Position numbers and translations under genes: made by a program. A stretch of 64,000 bases of DNA. It comes from Mytilus trossulus. Taxonomy: Eukaryota; Mollusca; Bivalvia; Mytilida; Mytilidae. The stretch lies in contig NC_086382.1 of assembly GCF_036588685.1 (NCBI RefSeq), positions 60,406,987-60,470,986 on the forward strand, given 5' to 3'. The notes under the pieces were generated by a model. The model did not search any database, was not told where the DNA came from, and saw only the letters and a list, made by a program, of their open reading frames with translations. Shown here piece by piece: positions 11,934 to 24,354 of the stretch (the first letter of the stretch is position 1; every line of letters begins with the position of its first letter).

Positions 11934-14900
11934 ATGCCTGAGCAGGAAGCAGAAGATTTTGTTGATGGATTTCCTAACAACAACAGTAATGATCATGTAA
12001 ACAGGGGACCAGAAGATTATTTACGTTATGAACATTATAGACTGGAAACATTTGACAACTGGCCTGTGACTGCAAATGTAGATAAATATTCATTAGCCAA
12101 AAATGGATTTTGTTACCTTGGTGATGGTGACAGGGTGAAGTGTATTTTCTGTAATATTATTCTTAAAAAATGGTTGCGTGGGGACAGTGTTGTAGCCGAA
12201 CATAAGAAACACGCTCCTCATTGTCCATTGATCCTTAATCCTGAGACTGCTGGAAATATTCCACACCAAGATGATGTTAGGTCAAACAATCGACCCATCA
12301 ATCCAAAACATTCAGAATATAAAAACAGGGAAATTAGATTGAAGTCGTTCAATGGATGGCCATCAGATAAAAAACAAACACCTGAAGATTTGGCTTGCGC
12401 TGGATTTTTCTATTTAGGTAAAATAGCTTCTTTTTGTTAAAGCCTGAGGTTTCAGTAGTGAGTACATGTACATGTGCATGCACAAAGAATATCTTTATGA
12501 TTTGAATTGAAATTTTATAGTTTATGAGAAGCATATCATACATGATGTAACATTTGTATATTCAGTATGAAAGCAATATCTTATGCTCAGCAATACACAG
12601 TTGGACAATCTGGTAAATGTTGGTTAAATTAATCTCTACCTCTAAAGTCTGAGATGAGATCTTTATCAATAGTTAACTCATAATTTATAAAGCTTGGTTG
12701 AAATTTGTAGCAAATTAATTTACTGAGTTCTTAAAACTTTCTTTCAATGTTTACTTTCTTTCTAGTTCACAAGACTTTTAGGGGCTGTAATAATCTAATA
12801 AAAATGTAATTATGATTTGCCATGAAAAAAAATCTGTGATTTTAACATGACAAAAAAATCTGAAACATTGAGAAAAGAGGGTCTATAAAATTATGCAAAA
12901 TTTATTAATTTATAATTTATTGTAAGTAATTTTTATAATTATTTGAAAGAAATTTCAAATGTCAAGTCAGAATAAAATTTTAAATTTTAGAATGTTTTAT
13001 GTCTCTATTGAAAGTTACTTACAGTTGAAATTAAAATAATTGTTTCCTTTTTTACTTTAGGAACTGGTGATTCTGTGAAGTGTTTCCATTGTGGTGGGTT
13101 ATTAAGGTACTGGGATGATCCTGATGTACCCTGGGAAGAACACAAACGTTGGTTCCCCGCTTGTCCTTTCATTACTGAGAATGGTCAAGATGATCAACAA
13201 GACTTAAAAAAGAAGAGAACTGAACAATATCGGAATATAGCAAGGCGAAATGGATATACTGAAGACCTACTGAATATTCATAAAGAATATGTGATACAAA
13301 ATGGATGTAAGACATGTATTCAGAGATATCATCCTCAATCAATGCAAACATAAATATTAGAAATCTTGCTAGAGGTTTAGGGGAAGCTTCGAGATCTCAC
13401 AAAACATATTTTATCTGCGACATTTTATGCACCTGTCCTAAGTAAGAAGCCTCTGGCTTTTGTTAGTCTTAAATGTTTTTTAAGCTTATTTCATCTATAC
13501 ATGTATTTTTTGCAGCCCCGGTATAAAGTCCATTTTCCCTGAACTAGTACACTTTTTTGTTTAGGAGCCTTTTGAAGCCCGTACCTGTGTGCAGGAGTTT
13601 CTCCCTGTGTTGAAGACTCATTTGTGGTACATTGTGTATTTGGCTATTTTTTGCTCTTTGGCTCTTTCACACATGATCACCATTTCAGTTCTTAATTTTA
13701 TTTGTTATAAAAAACTTTTGAGGTCCTCTTTTTCTTCAGCTTTTTTAGCCAGAAATAGTAGGAATTTGAAGGCCATGTCAAAGTAGGGTACATGGTCTGT
13801 GGATTTTCAGTGCACAGTTTTAAAGACATCTTTGTTAAAGGGGATCATTTATGACCCATTGACATCATTTCTATTGTTATAATACCTCTGTGAAATTGCA
13901 TTCCATTTTTGTAGAAAGAGAAATCTGACGGGTATTTCTATTTTACCCATAATCTATTGTTGAAATTTTGTTTTTTGGTTTTCAGTTGACCTGATAATAT
14001 GTTGTGTTACTGTCATGAATGTAGTATTTATATATTTGCAGTTCCATGCCCTGAAAGTTATGAAGACCTTGTGGATGAATTAGAACAGTTGAGAGTCACC
14101 CAGGATTCACAACCCCCTGTCCAAGGTGCCACAGGTTACACAAGTAGTCAGCCCTTAAGAGAGGAACCACTTCCTCGTAATTCAGGTATGTCTTACCTTT
14201 GGTTAATAGCTGTGTTTAGCTCTGTACATTTCAAGAAAGACAACTACAGTGTGTTGATCAGTGAACAATGAAAGTTTGGTCACGGTCATGTGGCCCCAGT
14301 CAGATGGACATACACACCTTACAATATTTTGTGGACTGGTTAAAACAACCTACATGTATCTGGAAATTGTAGTGTGTGTCAAATTTTCACTGTAGGCATT
14401 GTACTGTTGAGTGTACATTTAAATGCGTTGTACAAGGACATGAATTTGCAAATAATATTCACAGAGATATCTTGTTCAACAAATTTCAATTTCCTATAGT
14501 CTTTGGCAAAACATCTGAAATAAATATCCACGAAAATGGAAGTGATCTATCCATGACACAAAATCAGTATATGCACAACAAAACACACAAAAATTAGTAT
14601 ATGCACAACAAAACACACAAAAATCATAGTGCTTTTAATGCTGTTATTCATCTCAGTGAGGCCTTCAGCACAGCGCTAAACAATCTTAAATAAAATTGAG
14701 AATGGAAATGGGGAATGTGTCAAAGAGACAACAACCCGACCATAGAAAAAACAACAGCAGAAGGTCATGAACAACTCATCAATGTAGCGAGAACTTCCCG
14801 CACCTGGAGGCATCCTTCAGCTGGCCCCTAAAAAATACACACTAGCTCAGTGACAATGAACATATAGTTTTTTGACAACTAAAAGTACCAGTAATAAGAT

Positions 14901-15283
14901 AGATATAGGAAGATGTGGTGTGAGTGCCAGTATGAGAAAACAATCAGTAAAAGGTTAACTATCATTCAGTTTAAGCCATTATCAAATTAATATGCCTGTG
15001 TTATATACTCACTGTTATTTTACTTACAGAAACGCCTGTGCAAGATCAAAATTCTAAAGGCAAAAGACCAGACTACAAGACACAGAAGAGTACCATTCAA
15101 GCTAATTGGAACACAGATGAGAGATTCCAATGTAAAATATGTCTTGACAATCCTGTAGAAGTTTTATTTTTACCATGTAAACATGTGTGTTGTTGTCAAA
15201 CTTGTAGCAATAAGTTGAAGGTGAAAGAATGTCCAATCTGTAGGGGGAAAATCAAAGCAATTCAACCACTGTATTTTGCCTAA
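11934..15283 (+). CDS. Inhibitor-of-apoptosis protein, BIR-BIR-UBA-like-RING
   Basis: Four exons (11934-12417, 13061-13306, 14042-14185, 15030-15283) join with all phases 1/1 and GT/AG borders to encode 375 aa. BIR1 (about residues 35-100) has zinc ligands C70, C73, H90 and C97. BIR2 (about 135-200) has C169, C172, H189 and C196, in the exact C-x2-C-x16-H-x6-C spacing. Residues 218-260 (NGYTEDLL...SYEDLVDELEQL) look like a divergent UBA domain. A C3HC4 RING (C326, C329, C341, H343, C347, C350, C359, C362) ends the protein. In known IAPs the BIRs bind IBM motifs or caspases and the RING ubiquitinates targets. BIR2 keeps an acidic residue (D183) and a Trp (W192) at positions that line the IBM groove of XIAP BIR3. 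The start is the first ATG after an upstream acceptor. Without RNA data the exon 2/3 junction rests on phase and splice signals. It is BIRC2/3/7-like, but one-to-one orthology cannot be claimed. Confidence 0.92.
13540..13720 (-). repeat. R2-like repeat in intron 2
   Basis: The segment from 'cctgtgtgcaggagtttctc' to 'accatttcagttcttaattt' resembles a diverged R2 copy in the intron between exons 2 and 3 of the IAP gene. Confidence 0.35.
14686..14975 (+). repeat. R2 copy followed by an R1 fragment in intron 3
   Basis: 14686-14835 carries aaaattgagaatggaaatgg, aaagagacaacaacccgacc and cgcacctggaggcatcc. About 14908-14975 has the R1 head (gaagatgtggtgtgagtgcc). Both lie in the intron before the RING exon and do not disturb the splice sites. 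Confidence 0.6.
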
Positions 15284-15355
15284 TGATATAATTTATTATT
15301 TATTTGTGTATCTTGAAAAAAAGATAAGTTTATTTTAATAGTGCAAATATTTTAC

Positions 15356-15361
15356 ATTAAA
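15356..15361 (+). promoter_or_regulatory. Possible polyadenylation signal (ATTAAA)
   Basis: An ATTAAA hexamer 73 bases after the stop codon of the IAP gene, in an AT-rich 3' flank. It is the most common variant of AATAAA. No cleavage site is proven. Confidence 0.4.
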
Positions 15362-15480
15362 GTGTTGATTTATGATAGAAGTCTTTCATAGTTATTAGAA
15401 AGTATAAACACATGAATGAGTAAAACATAATTCTTACTGTATTACAACCAATTATTAGTTACTATATTTGATATTTATAG

Positions 15481-15690
15481 ATTATCGTTGATTATCTCAA
15501 CGAGAATGATTTTCTCGCTTGAGCTGGAACAGCGAAAGTGAGAAAAGCAATCGAGTTGAGATGACCAATGATAGTCTGTTTATCGCTATTTTACCTATGA
15601 CGACGTTGTCAATTTCAATGTCAATTTCGTTAACAACGCACTTGGCGTCCTTAGTTTCTAGCGATAATTTTTCCATCTCAAGCGAGTAGC
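15481..15690. repeat. Repeat with nested inverted repeats
   Basis: 15494-15562 is a hairpin: atctcaacgagaatgattttc pairs imperfectly with the segment ending gagttgagat. The motif ctcgcttgag near its left arm is mirrored by ctcaagcgag at about 15675. I recall this as dispersed mussel sequence. It has no gene. Confidence 0.45.
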
Positions 15691-16785
15691 ATGATATGAA
15701 AATTATCACAAAAAAAGATCAAAGGAAAAATGCACAAAATAGCGATAACAATTATTACATATTGTTGGGATGGTTATTTCATCCACCTATTTATTGGATT
15801 GACAGCCTTTGAGTTTTTAATGGATCATGATATGAAAAGTAATCTTATTTGCAGAACTTCTATACATATTTTACCTTGTTTTACCTTTCTAATAATTTTA
15901 AACCATCTTATTTGATAATGTGTATTGTATATAAAGTGACATTAACTTATTATGTACAATTTTTGCCCTTATTTTCTGATCAAAATGTAAGCCAGAAACA
16001 AAACAAAATATTGGAAGAAATTTAATGCTTTATTTAGTTTTTATTGAAGAAGGGTGCAATTTTAGCTATTTTGTTGTTAATCAAGAAATAATTTTATTAT
16101 AGAAACTCACTATATATATTACAAACAAAATCTAGAAGTTGTAGAACTATCATCTTGTCTAGTCAACTCAATAATCAAAGGGCATTACAATGATAATTAA
16201 CAGTACTTTATTACTTTTCCTTGTAATAGTCAACTCTTTAATTAATTTCTTTGTCTAAAAAAACCCACTGAAGTAGGATCAGTGTTTAGCAGGCAATTTT
16301 AAATATTTCACTTCTGAACAATGAATCAATCAAGATATGGTTTCATTATTTTTGTACTTGTTTTCTTGTTTAATATTTTTATTCAGAAGGAATATATCTA
16401 GCTCCTTAGGATTCTGTCTTCCATTTGCCTTGTGTTTGTGATAGAACCTACTTCTGTTTGCAATGATGTTTTATAATCTATAAGCTGTTCAGTTAAATGT
16501 CATGAAAAAGATTTCAGCTTTAAAGAAAGTAAGTTAAGCATTAAAATCTTATTTTCGACCTTGAATTAAATCTTGTAGGATACAGATAAGTAATAATACT
16601 TATAATACTTATCCACTGATTTAGGAAAGTATCAACTTTTGTAAAAAAAAAACTAAATAAAAAATGATTTCACAAGAATAACTCAATGGATGCATCATTA
16701 GATCTCTGTACAACGATTTGCAACATCATTGCAAAATTTTGGCCAGGGAGGCTGATGTTCAGTCATCTATAATAATGGCCTGAAT
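15691..16785. other. Non-coding stretch, nothing recognised
   Basis: AT-rich with homopolymer runs. No splice-flanked exon or structured repeat was found. Confidence 0.4.
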
Positions 16786-16792
16786 AGATATA

Positions 16793-16990
16793 AGAAGATG
16801 TGATGTGAGTACCAATGAGACAACTCTCCATTAAAATAACAATTTATAAAAGTAAATCATTATAGGTCAATGTACGGCCTTCAACACAGAGCCTAGGCTC
16901 ACAACGAACAACAAGCTATAAAGGAAAGGGCCCCAAAATTTCAAGTGTAAAACCATTCAAACAGGGAAAGTAAGGGTTTAGTCTGAATGT
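16793..16990 (+). repeat. R1-family dispersed repeat
   Basis: The order gaagatgtgatgtgagtacc, gagacaactctccatt, aatgtacggccttcaacac, acaagctataaagg and aaccattcaaacaggg matches the copies at 27905 and 55845. These form an R1 subfamily with 'gtgagtgcc' in place of 'atgattgcc'. Confidence 0.65.
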
Positions 16991-17440
16991 ATGAAATAGA
17001 TAATATAATGTATATTATATAATTATATTTTATGTAGTGCTTATTTATATTAAGCCTTAATCAAAATATGTAAATTTTAGAGACAATTATATTATTGTAA
17101 TAAACACCTGAATAGAAAATGTGTTTTGTTTTATGCGCATATCTTGACCCTATGAGTTATTGCCATCACTTTGCATCAGTCTATTGCTGTTATCATTCAG
17201 TATCTGCTTCTATCTGTGATCAGTTCTCTTAGATAAAGTTTTTTCAAAACCTTCATCTCTGAAACTGCTGAAGTAAATATCTTCAATCAAAATTTGGGGC
17301 CTCGGTGGTCAAATAGAACAAAACTGCAGCTTTTTGCTTTATATGTGACATAATACAAAACTGACATAGAGAAAATTACTAGATCTTTTTCTTCTTAATC
17401 TAACAATTTATTTTGGGGTTATGGCTGTATTTAATCAAAT
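16991..17440. other. Non-coding stretch, nothing recognised
   Basis: AT-rich. No gene or structured repeat can be supported. Confidence 0.35.
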
Positions 17441-18012
17441 GAGTAGGTCCAGTAAGGGCTGATTTTGGCCTTAAATTTCAGGTTCACCTAACGAAATATT
17501 TTGGACATCTTTTAAATACTTAAAAGTGTCTATTTCAATTGATTCAATTAGTTTATGTGAAAGATTTCAACTGACTTAGTCATTAAAAATGCTCTGATTT
17601 AGGCTTAAATATGAAAAACTATCAAATATTCAAAAAATCGTCACTTTTCAGATGGTATTTGTCAAAAATGGAAGTGGCTGCATCTGTGTTCATCTTCAAC
17701 CTTTATATATGTTATGTATTATCATCAAATGCAACTTAAATTTCAATGTTATGAGTGAACACAAATGCGGGCACTTTCATTTAAGACGGAAACTGTCTAA
17801 AATTTAACTAAAATGCTAAAATTGAGAAGATTTCAGTAATTTAGCATGACTTTATGATGTTAGTAACCAATACATGTGCATTGGTTTGTCAAAAACAGCC
17901 CATATTTGTGTAGAAGTATTCTAATCCAATGAATAGCTACAAGATTACATTTTCTCAATTTTGTAAAACTGCTAAATTTTGGGGCCAAAAAGGGGTCTTA
18001 CTGAACCTACTC
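17441..18012. mobile_element. 572-bp TIR element
   Basis: The left end gagtaggtccagtaagggct and the reverse complement of the right end (gagtaggttcagtaagaccc) match over the first 17 bases with one difference and continue imperfectly (tttggcc) for about 30 bases. There is no open frame. No clear target duplication is visible, so the class is undecided. Confidence 0.6.
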
Positions 18013-18960
18013 CTTTGGCAGCTTTTGGCTATTATCTTGATAGCTATTGTAAAGTATTTACAGTAAGCAAAATAATTAGCAAGATAAGATCTACAAGAAT
18101 TTAACTAATGAAAATTTTAAATTGACCAATTTACAGGGTTATCATATTAACCCAAGTTTATAATAAAAAAAGGCCAAAATCCAACTCAGTGTTTGAAAAA
18201 TGCCTGGCTGTTGCTCATGTTTCAATGTTGCATATGTTTGTCAGGTGATTCAGGCTCACAGGATCCTCTAGTGTGCCTTATTTAAACAATAGACCAAAGC
18301 GCGGTGTAATGACTGTTTTCGGTCTCATAAGATCAGAGTGTTATCTTTGGGCTACACATTCCTGTTATTTTATACATTACTTGTATTTATAAAGTTGCAC
18401 TTAAATATATCCAAACCTAAAAAATCCGACGTATAGACCCTCTTTAAGATTCTGATTTTGCTTCACTCTTAATGAAATGCGTCTTCAAAAAGTTGTGAGA
18501 CAAACATTTCATTGGTTGAGATTATGATCATCAGAACAGAAATCCAAAAGGAGCCTTTTTAGATTGATTTTATGTTCAAAAGATCGATTAATTATTCAGA
18601 GCTTTGTCTATGCAAAAGGTGATTTTAGGTATACATAATATTTCTTGTTTTGGTTAAAGCAATCTGATTTTGTGAAGAACAACACGGTTTCTATCAAAAA
18701 GTACAGTGAAGGTAATATCAAAATGCATATTTTAATCGACAAATATGAGTTTTGAGGATTGATATTCAAACAGACCTTCTGTATTTCAAATGGTTCTAAT
18801 TGTGCATCTCTTCTGACCGACTTGTTTTTGATAGAGAATTCATTCAACATCTTCTAAAAGACAAAATGAGAACCTTCCAAAATTCTTTAATTTTACTTTC
18901 AGATATGTTGATGGTGTCCTATCACTGAGTAACCCATATTTCAGTACTTTCATTTGGAAT
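18013..18960. other. Non-coding stretch, nothing recognised
   Basis: Open frames here (for example 18608-18850 on the minus strand) have neither domain signatures nor splice context. I see no repeat structure. Confidence 0.35.
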
Positions 18961-18974
18961 ATTCCAGTGAACTT

Positions 18975-19062
18975 GAAATTAATAAAATTGAAAATGGTGA
19001 TAGGGAACGTGCCAAAGAGACAACAACCCGACCATAGAACAGACAACAACAAAAGGTCACCA
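18975..19062 (+). repeat. R2-family repeat
   Basis: It carries ataaaattgaaaatggtgat, aaagagacaacaacccgacc and acaacaacaaaaggtcacc, as in the copies at 14686 and 40742. It directly abuts a reverse-transcriptase relic. Confidence 0.6.
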
Positions 19063-19560
19063 ATATGTCTCAATAAGGATACTACTGATACTAGAAGGAC
19101 TGCTTCATACCTTGATCTTTTCCTCAATATTGACATAGATGGACGACTTCACACTAAAATCCAGAACAAAAGGGATGATTTCAACTTCCAAATGATCAAT
19201 TTCTCACTTCTCAGCAGGATCATATCTGCTTCTCTGAGAATGGTGTTGTTTGCATATTTCTATTGATGAGTTACTCTCATGCATGTTCCTACTACACCAA
19301 CTTCATATGCAGGAGTGTGCTCCTTACGCAGAAACTGCCCCACCAGAGATACGAGGGGGGGAGATTGAAAATGACACTCCATAATTGTTTTTGGACACCA
19401 TCCGCTTTGGTTAATCTATACGCTGCGTCTATGTCTAAACTGGCTAGTGACATTTTCACCACGTCTAAAATAATAGAACATCTATGTTGTCTGTCTGCTA
19501 AGTCCTGTATGACTGTAATACCGGGTGTAAATTTGCACTGCTATACGACATATCTCGGAA
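19063..19560 (+). pseudogene. Reverse-transcriptase relic (post-YIDD region)
   Basis: Two frames together read SYLDLFLNIDIDGRLHTK..DKRDDFNF-like sequence, then YSHACSYYTNF, LTQKL and a degenerate tail with MSKLASDIFT. I recognise this order as the region downstream of the YIDD catalytic motif in a retroelement RT that is abundant in molluscs. The relics at 40163-40725 and 62590-62935 carry parts of the same or a related protein. Frameshifts and in-frame stops make it dead. The element clade is not assigned. Confidence 0.65.
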
Positions 19561-19633
19561 GTTTATACATCTAACATTCATGTATTTATTTTTAGGCAGT
19601 TAAGCTGCCTTATGCGAGCACCCTGAATTTGTG

Positions 19634-20440
19634 GGTATCAGGTCCGTTCGCGCCCAATATACTTTCGCACCCTACACGTTCGCACCTCGCACGTTCGCAC
19701 CCAAGGTTCGTTCGCACTCTACATGTTCGCGTCCAGTTTTAATTCAAATTCCAGTTGAATAATTGGAAAATTATGATTGTTGTTCTTAATTGCTTTGGTG
19801 TAAATACTAAATGTATTTATAGCTTGGTATGAGTAAAAGATTGAAGATTTTAAATGAAAAACACAAAAGATAATTATTTTTAACAGCTTGGTCCCTTTGA
19901 TCTGAAACAATGAAACAATAAAATATAGCAATACACTATAATAACCAAAACATGATCAAACATGATAAAATTTATTCATCACACAAAAAAACCGTAGTCA
20001 GAATCTCACTCCATTTTGAAACAAGTCAATGAAACAAAGTTATATATATATATACTGAGCAATACACTAACCAAAACATGATTAAGAGTTATTCGACACA
20101 AAATAAATTTTAAAACGTTGACAGAATTCCATTTTATTTAGAAAGTAATATATATTTTTTTAACTATACACTATCCAAAACATATAATTAAGATTTATTC
20201 AACTCAATATAAAATGCTGTCTCACTTTTTTTGGAAACAACGAAAACAATTATGCTTATAAGAATACTACTTGCCACAACTAGATTACAAAGTTATTAAA
20301 CCCAGAACCATTCCAATTAAAATTGGGCGCGAACGTGTAGGATGCGAACGGACTTTGGGTGCGAACATGTAGGGTGCAAAAGTGAAAGGGGGCGAACACG
20401 AGTGGGTGCGAACATGAATGGGCGCGAACGGACCCGGATT
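19634..20440. mobile_element. 807-bp TIR element with subterminal cgttcgcaccc repeats
   Basis: ggtccgttcgcgccca (19641-19656) is perfectly mirrored at 20419-20434. Both ends carry clusters of gttcgcaccct-like motifs (plus sense on the left, minus sense on the right). A 10-base direct repeat, tgaatttgtg, flanks the element (19624-19633 and 20441-20450). It has no coding capacity. A 9-10-base duplication suggests a Mutator-like superfamily, which is inference. Confidence 0.75.
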
Positions 20441-20450
20441 TGAATTTGTG

Positions 20451-22199
20451 TTCTACCCAATAAATGCTGAAATAGGTGCCATTGTTATTATCTTGCTGGA
20501 TATTATGTTATTTATAACTTATAGCATAGGATCAGATTCCCCTATGTTACACGTCATCTAATGAGATGCAGATTTTATAGCTATTCTTATCTCTGAAAAC
20601 CCGGATGTTGCGGACAAACACTCAGCATGATTGTATTACTTTAACTTATAACATGTACAGCAGTAATGCATATCAACCTTGTAAAATTGGAAAGTAAACA
20701 TTTACATTGTGTTTAACTATATTAATATATTATAATAAAAAATAAATTAACAAAAAATCTAACAAAATGTACAGTTGAATAGATTTTCAGTGTTTTATAT
20801 TAATTAAATGTACTTATATTGTCAATCTTTTCTTTATTCTAATTTTCCTCTTAAGAGAACAGATTTTAATTTATTTTTCATTGTTGTATTTTTACCTGCT
20901 GGAAATGTAAACAATTATACAGTCCATACTATTATAATGAATAAGTTTCACAATAATCATAATAAAAAGTATTCTCTGATTATTATAATAATCACTGGCA
21001 GATTCAATTTTAAAGTAAATCATGTGACTCAATAGAACATACTTTTTGCATTCTATTTTTGTGTAAATTTTGGCATGGAAAGACAAATTTAACTAAAAAT
21101 GAATAATTCTAATCTGAAACACAATATATGAATTAATATTCCAAATATATGATTTTGGTCTTGGTTAAGATGGTCTTTGAAATATATGTATATATATATA
21201 TGTATTTGGTGGAATAAATTCCCTGCATTTGATTTTCTCGCAGAGTCAAACATTAAAGTTGTCAAAGCCTACTTGAATTCGAATATAATAAAGTCTATAT
21301 CATATACTTGAAATATTTGTCAACAATTTTTGCACTTTGGTATGTTGAAAATTTTTTCCAGCGCTATTAGGTGCTGTTGAAGCCATTTTGATATGATATT
21401 GCGAATTTTACATGTTTTTGTAAAACATTTCATCAATCATGCTAATAGATATCTCAAACCAAAATCAAAATTAATTTCGATCTAGAATTTTTTTTTTAAA
21501 CTTAAACTTCCAACACATTGTGGTTTCGGTTGAAAAGGTCCTTCTCATTCATTTTTGGGATGAATACTCAAAATTTGATAAAATATTTCAAAATTGCGGT
21601 TTTCTGTTGTCGTAAGTCTATTATTTATTTTTATTGAAAATGTCATTGTATTGTAAGAATCCTAAAGTACACATAAACATGTTAAATGGAGCTGTAAAAC
21701 TTTGAATTTGAGTATAAAGAATAAAAAACTATTTGAGAAGGACTATTGTGTGAAATAGATTCAGAGTAAATTAATTATGCGTACTTTCTTATTGATAAAA
21801 TTGATAAAATTGTATATACATATATATATATGTCATTTTCTATAAAATGCGGTCCTTTTTGGGCTCTAAAACTATAAATATTCATCTATAATATTCTTCC
21901 ATGGTAAGTTAAAATAGACTCTTATAGAAAAAATTTAAGAGAGTTTGTAGAAAATTTTGTTGCAAAGGGTACTTTTTTTCTTCTTTTTATATATATAGGG
22001 AATTATGTAAGAGGGTTTTGTGTGGGTTTCTTCTCAAAGAGCACTTTCCATTACTATTTTAAACTAATATTTCAACCAAAAAAGAATACTCTTCGATACT
22101 TATTTTTTCTATATCATAAGTGTATATATTTGTTATAAACATTCAAAAATGTTACTAGTTATAAAAGAATGTGAAATGAGTCTTTACTAAATCATATTT
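20451..22199. other. AT-rich non-coding stretch
   Basis: Many TA microsatellite patches (for example 21186-21202, 21816-21830). Open frames are short and without features. Confidence 0.4.
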
Positions 22200-22595
22200 A
22201 ATAGACAACTTTCGAGTTCATCCGTCACCGGAAAAAACTCGTCAATTATACGCGCCTTTATCGCAGTCATCTGTGCGTTTAGGGGCGTCGTCACTTCCTT
22301 ACAAGGTTGAGCGAGTGGTTGGAAAATTATAATTCTATATTGTACGAATTATTCGGCAAATTGAATTCTAAAAATAGACAATCAACACTGCTGTCATTAG
22401 GGAATTGTCAGTAAGTACCTACAGAGCAACCATTATTTCTAGTTTATCCTGCACAAAAACGATCACTAAGACGCTTGATGAACGTAAATAGTGCAGGGAT
22501 ACAGGCGAGCCCCTCTATCTGGTAAATGACGTCATAAAGGCGTGCATAATTGACGAGTTTTTGCCGGTGACGGATGAACTCGAAAGTGGTCTATT
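22200..22595. mobile_element. 396-bp MITE with long terminal inverted repeats
   Basis: The ends aatagacaactttcgagttc and its mirrored form (gaactcgaaagtggtctatt) begin inverted repeats of about 60 bases that include catccgtcaccgg and aactcgtcaattata. A second copy of identical length lies in the opposite orientation at 61764-62159. It is non-coding and non-autonomous. Confidence 0.8.
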
Positions 22596-23860
22596 GAAAT
22601 TATAAAAGATCAAAAAGTTACTATTTCATATTTCCTATAGTAATTGTTTGTTAAAACAGTAACACTACTGGTATGGGATAAGTTTGTCCGCAAGTGAGAC
22701 TGATTAATCAGTGAGTAGATAAGGTTAACTATAAATAGAACAATCAGATAATCTGAACCTATGCTATTGGACAGTTTGTTCATACTTTTCATTCTGGATT
22801 ACAAAAAATATGACCAGAAAACTTAAATGATTGTCGATTTTCCCAAAAGATTTGAAGTTGCACATTAGGAATCCTAATGTATTGTATTATCCCCTGAACT
22901 TTTGGCTAAGATGTCAAAGAACAAATGTATGAAATATTTAATCGCCGAAAATCTCTAAAGACGAGTAGTTTAGATTTCCCAAATTGCAAAAGTCGTAGGA
23001 ATATTGTTTGTCGTCAATACGTAGTCAACTACGGCAGTAGGTTATTAAAATAATTTCAACTGATCACGCTGTTGGCGGCAATTTCGAATTAGGAGACAAA
23101 ATTTTCGTATCTTTTCAATTTGGACGCAGGGGTTAAAATCAGCGGTGGTACGAGGTCTGCGACCTTCCACTTTTGCAGTCGGACTTTCTACTCGGTTACT
23201 AGCTACGCCCGACATGCCCGATGGACCTTGAAAGAAAATTCAAAAAAATAACTTTCCTAACATTTTTACCAAAGTTTCCTAATAAACGATCTAAACTTAT
23301 TTTCATCATTACTATTCATGACAGCGATGTTCAATTTGATCAACCGCTATAAATACTTATACAGAAAATCGCCGACAAACAATGTGTAAATTCGAGTAAA
23401 ATCGTATCTCACAATCTGTCAAACGACATTGAAAAAATGGCTGCCGCGAGAAACTATTACAATATCGGATCCGATTCCGGAAGCGGATAAGGATAATCCC
23501 GGGTTTTGGCTGTCATGTAAAAAAAATCCAGACAGGTGACAAAATACATCTATGCATGGTAAATAAATATAAACACTAGACTTGAAAACCAAAAGATATA
23601 TGTAAAAGAAAGAAAAAGCAGAACATATTTTGTACACAAATTTTAATGTCAAAATCCAATACAATGTGACAGCTGGGAACAGTTTATATAACAATATATA
23701 TGTTCCTGGTAACAGTATAAATTTTCTTTATCAGTGGTAAATTTTGGTAATCCATGTTAGATGCTTTTAAAGTTAAACATATTACTGCAATTTCAAGGGT
23801 AATTGTTTTCTTCTCAATTTTGATGGGTCAGTTAAAATAGCTGGAAGTTTCTTATATAAA
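22596..23860. other. Non-coding stretch, nothing recognised
   Basis: The open frame at 23419-23694 (minus) is hydrophobic by composition only and lacks splice or domain support. No structured repeat was found. Confidence 0.35.
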
Positions 23861-23865
23861 AAAAA

Positions 23866-24140
23866 GATGTGGTAATGTAAAACAATGTAAAACGAGAAAA
23901 CTAATAGCCTTATTTATACAAAATAAATAACTAAAAACAAATATGTAACACATAAACAAACGACAACCAATGAATTACAGACTCCTGACTTAGGACAGGC
24001 ACACATAGTGCAACTATATATATGATACCTGAATGTAAGCAAATCTTATGATCTATAGGTGGAGTCCATTGGGCCACTCTACCTCTTTCTGTTTGATAAG
24101 TTTGAAACGGATGAGATCCCCACCCCTCGACCATATACAT
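23866..24140 (+). repeat. Partial R1-family element
   Basis: An internally deleted copy: aaaaagatgtgg is joined to the later segment (acaatgtaaaacgagaaaac, aatatgtaacacataaacaa, gacttaggacaggcac). The middle of R1 is missing. Confidence 0.55.
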
Positions 24141-24354
24141 TTATGTATGAGACTAAATAACTAATCAAATGAAATATCGGGGAAGTCCCTAGGGTCACCC
24201 CACCCACTATAACTTTAGTTTAAGTGAATAAAAATGTATGAAATTTTGACACAAGGTTTATGACCACAAAAGAAAGGTTTGGATTGATTTTGGGAGTTTT
24301 GGTTACAACAGTTTAGGAATAAGAGGCACAAAGAGTCTTTAATCAAACTTTGTT

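Noticed and set aside
18608-19136. Overlapping hydrophobic minus-strand open frames
   Set aside because: The second is antisense to an R2 repeat and an RT relic. The first lacks splice signals and any recognisable family.
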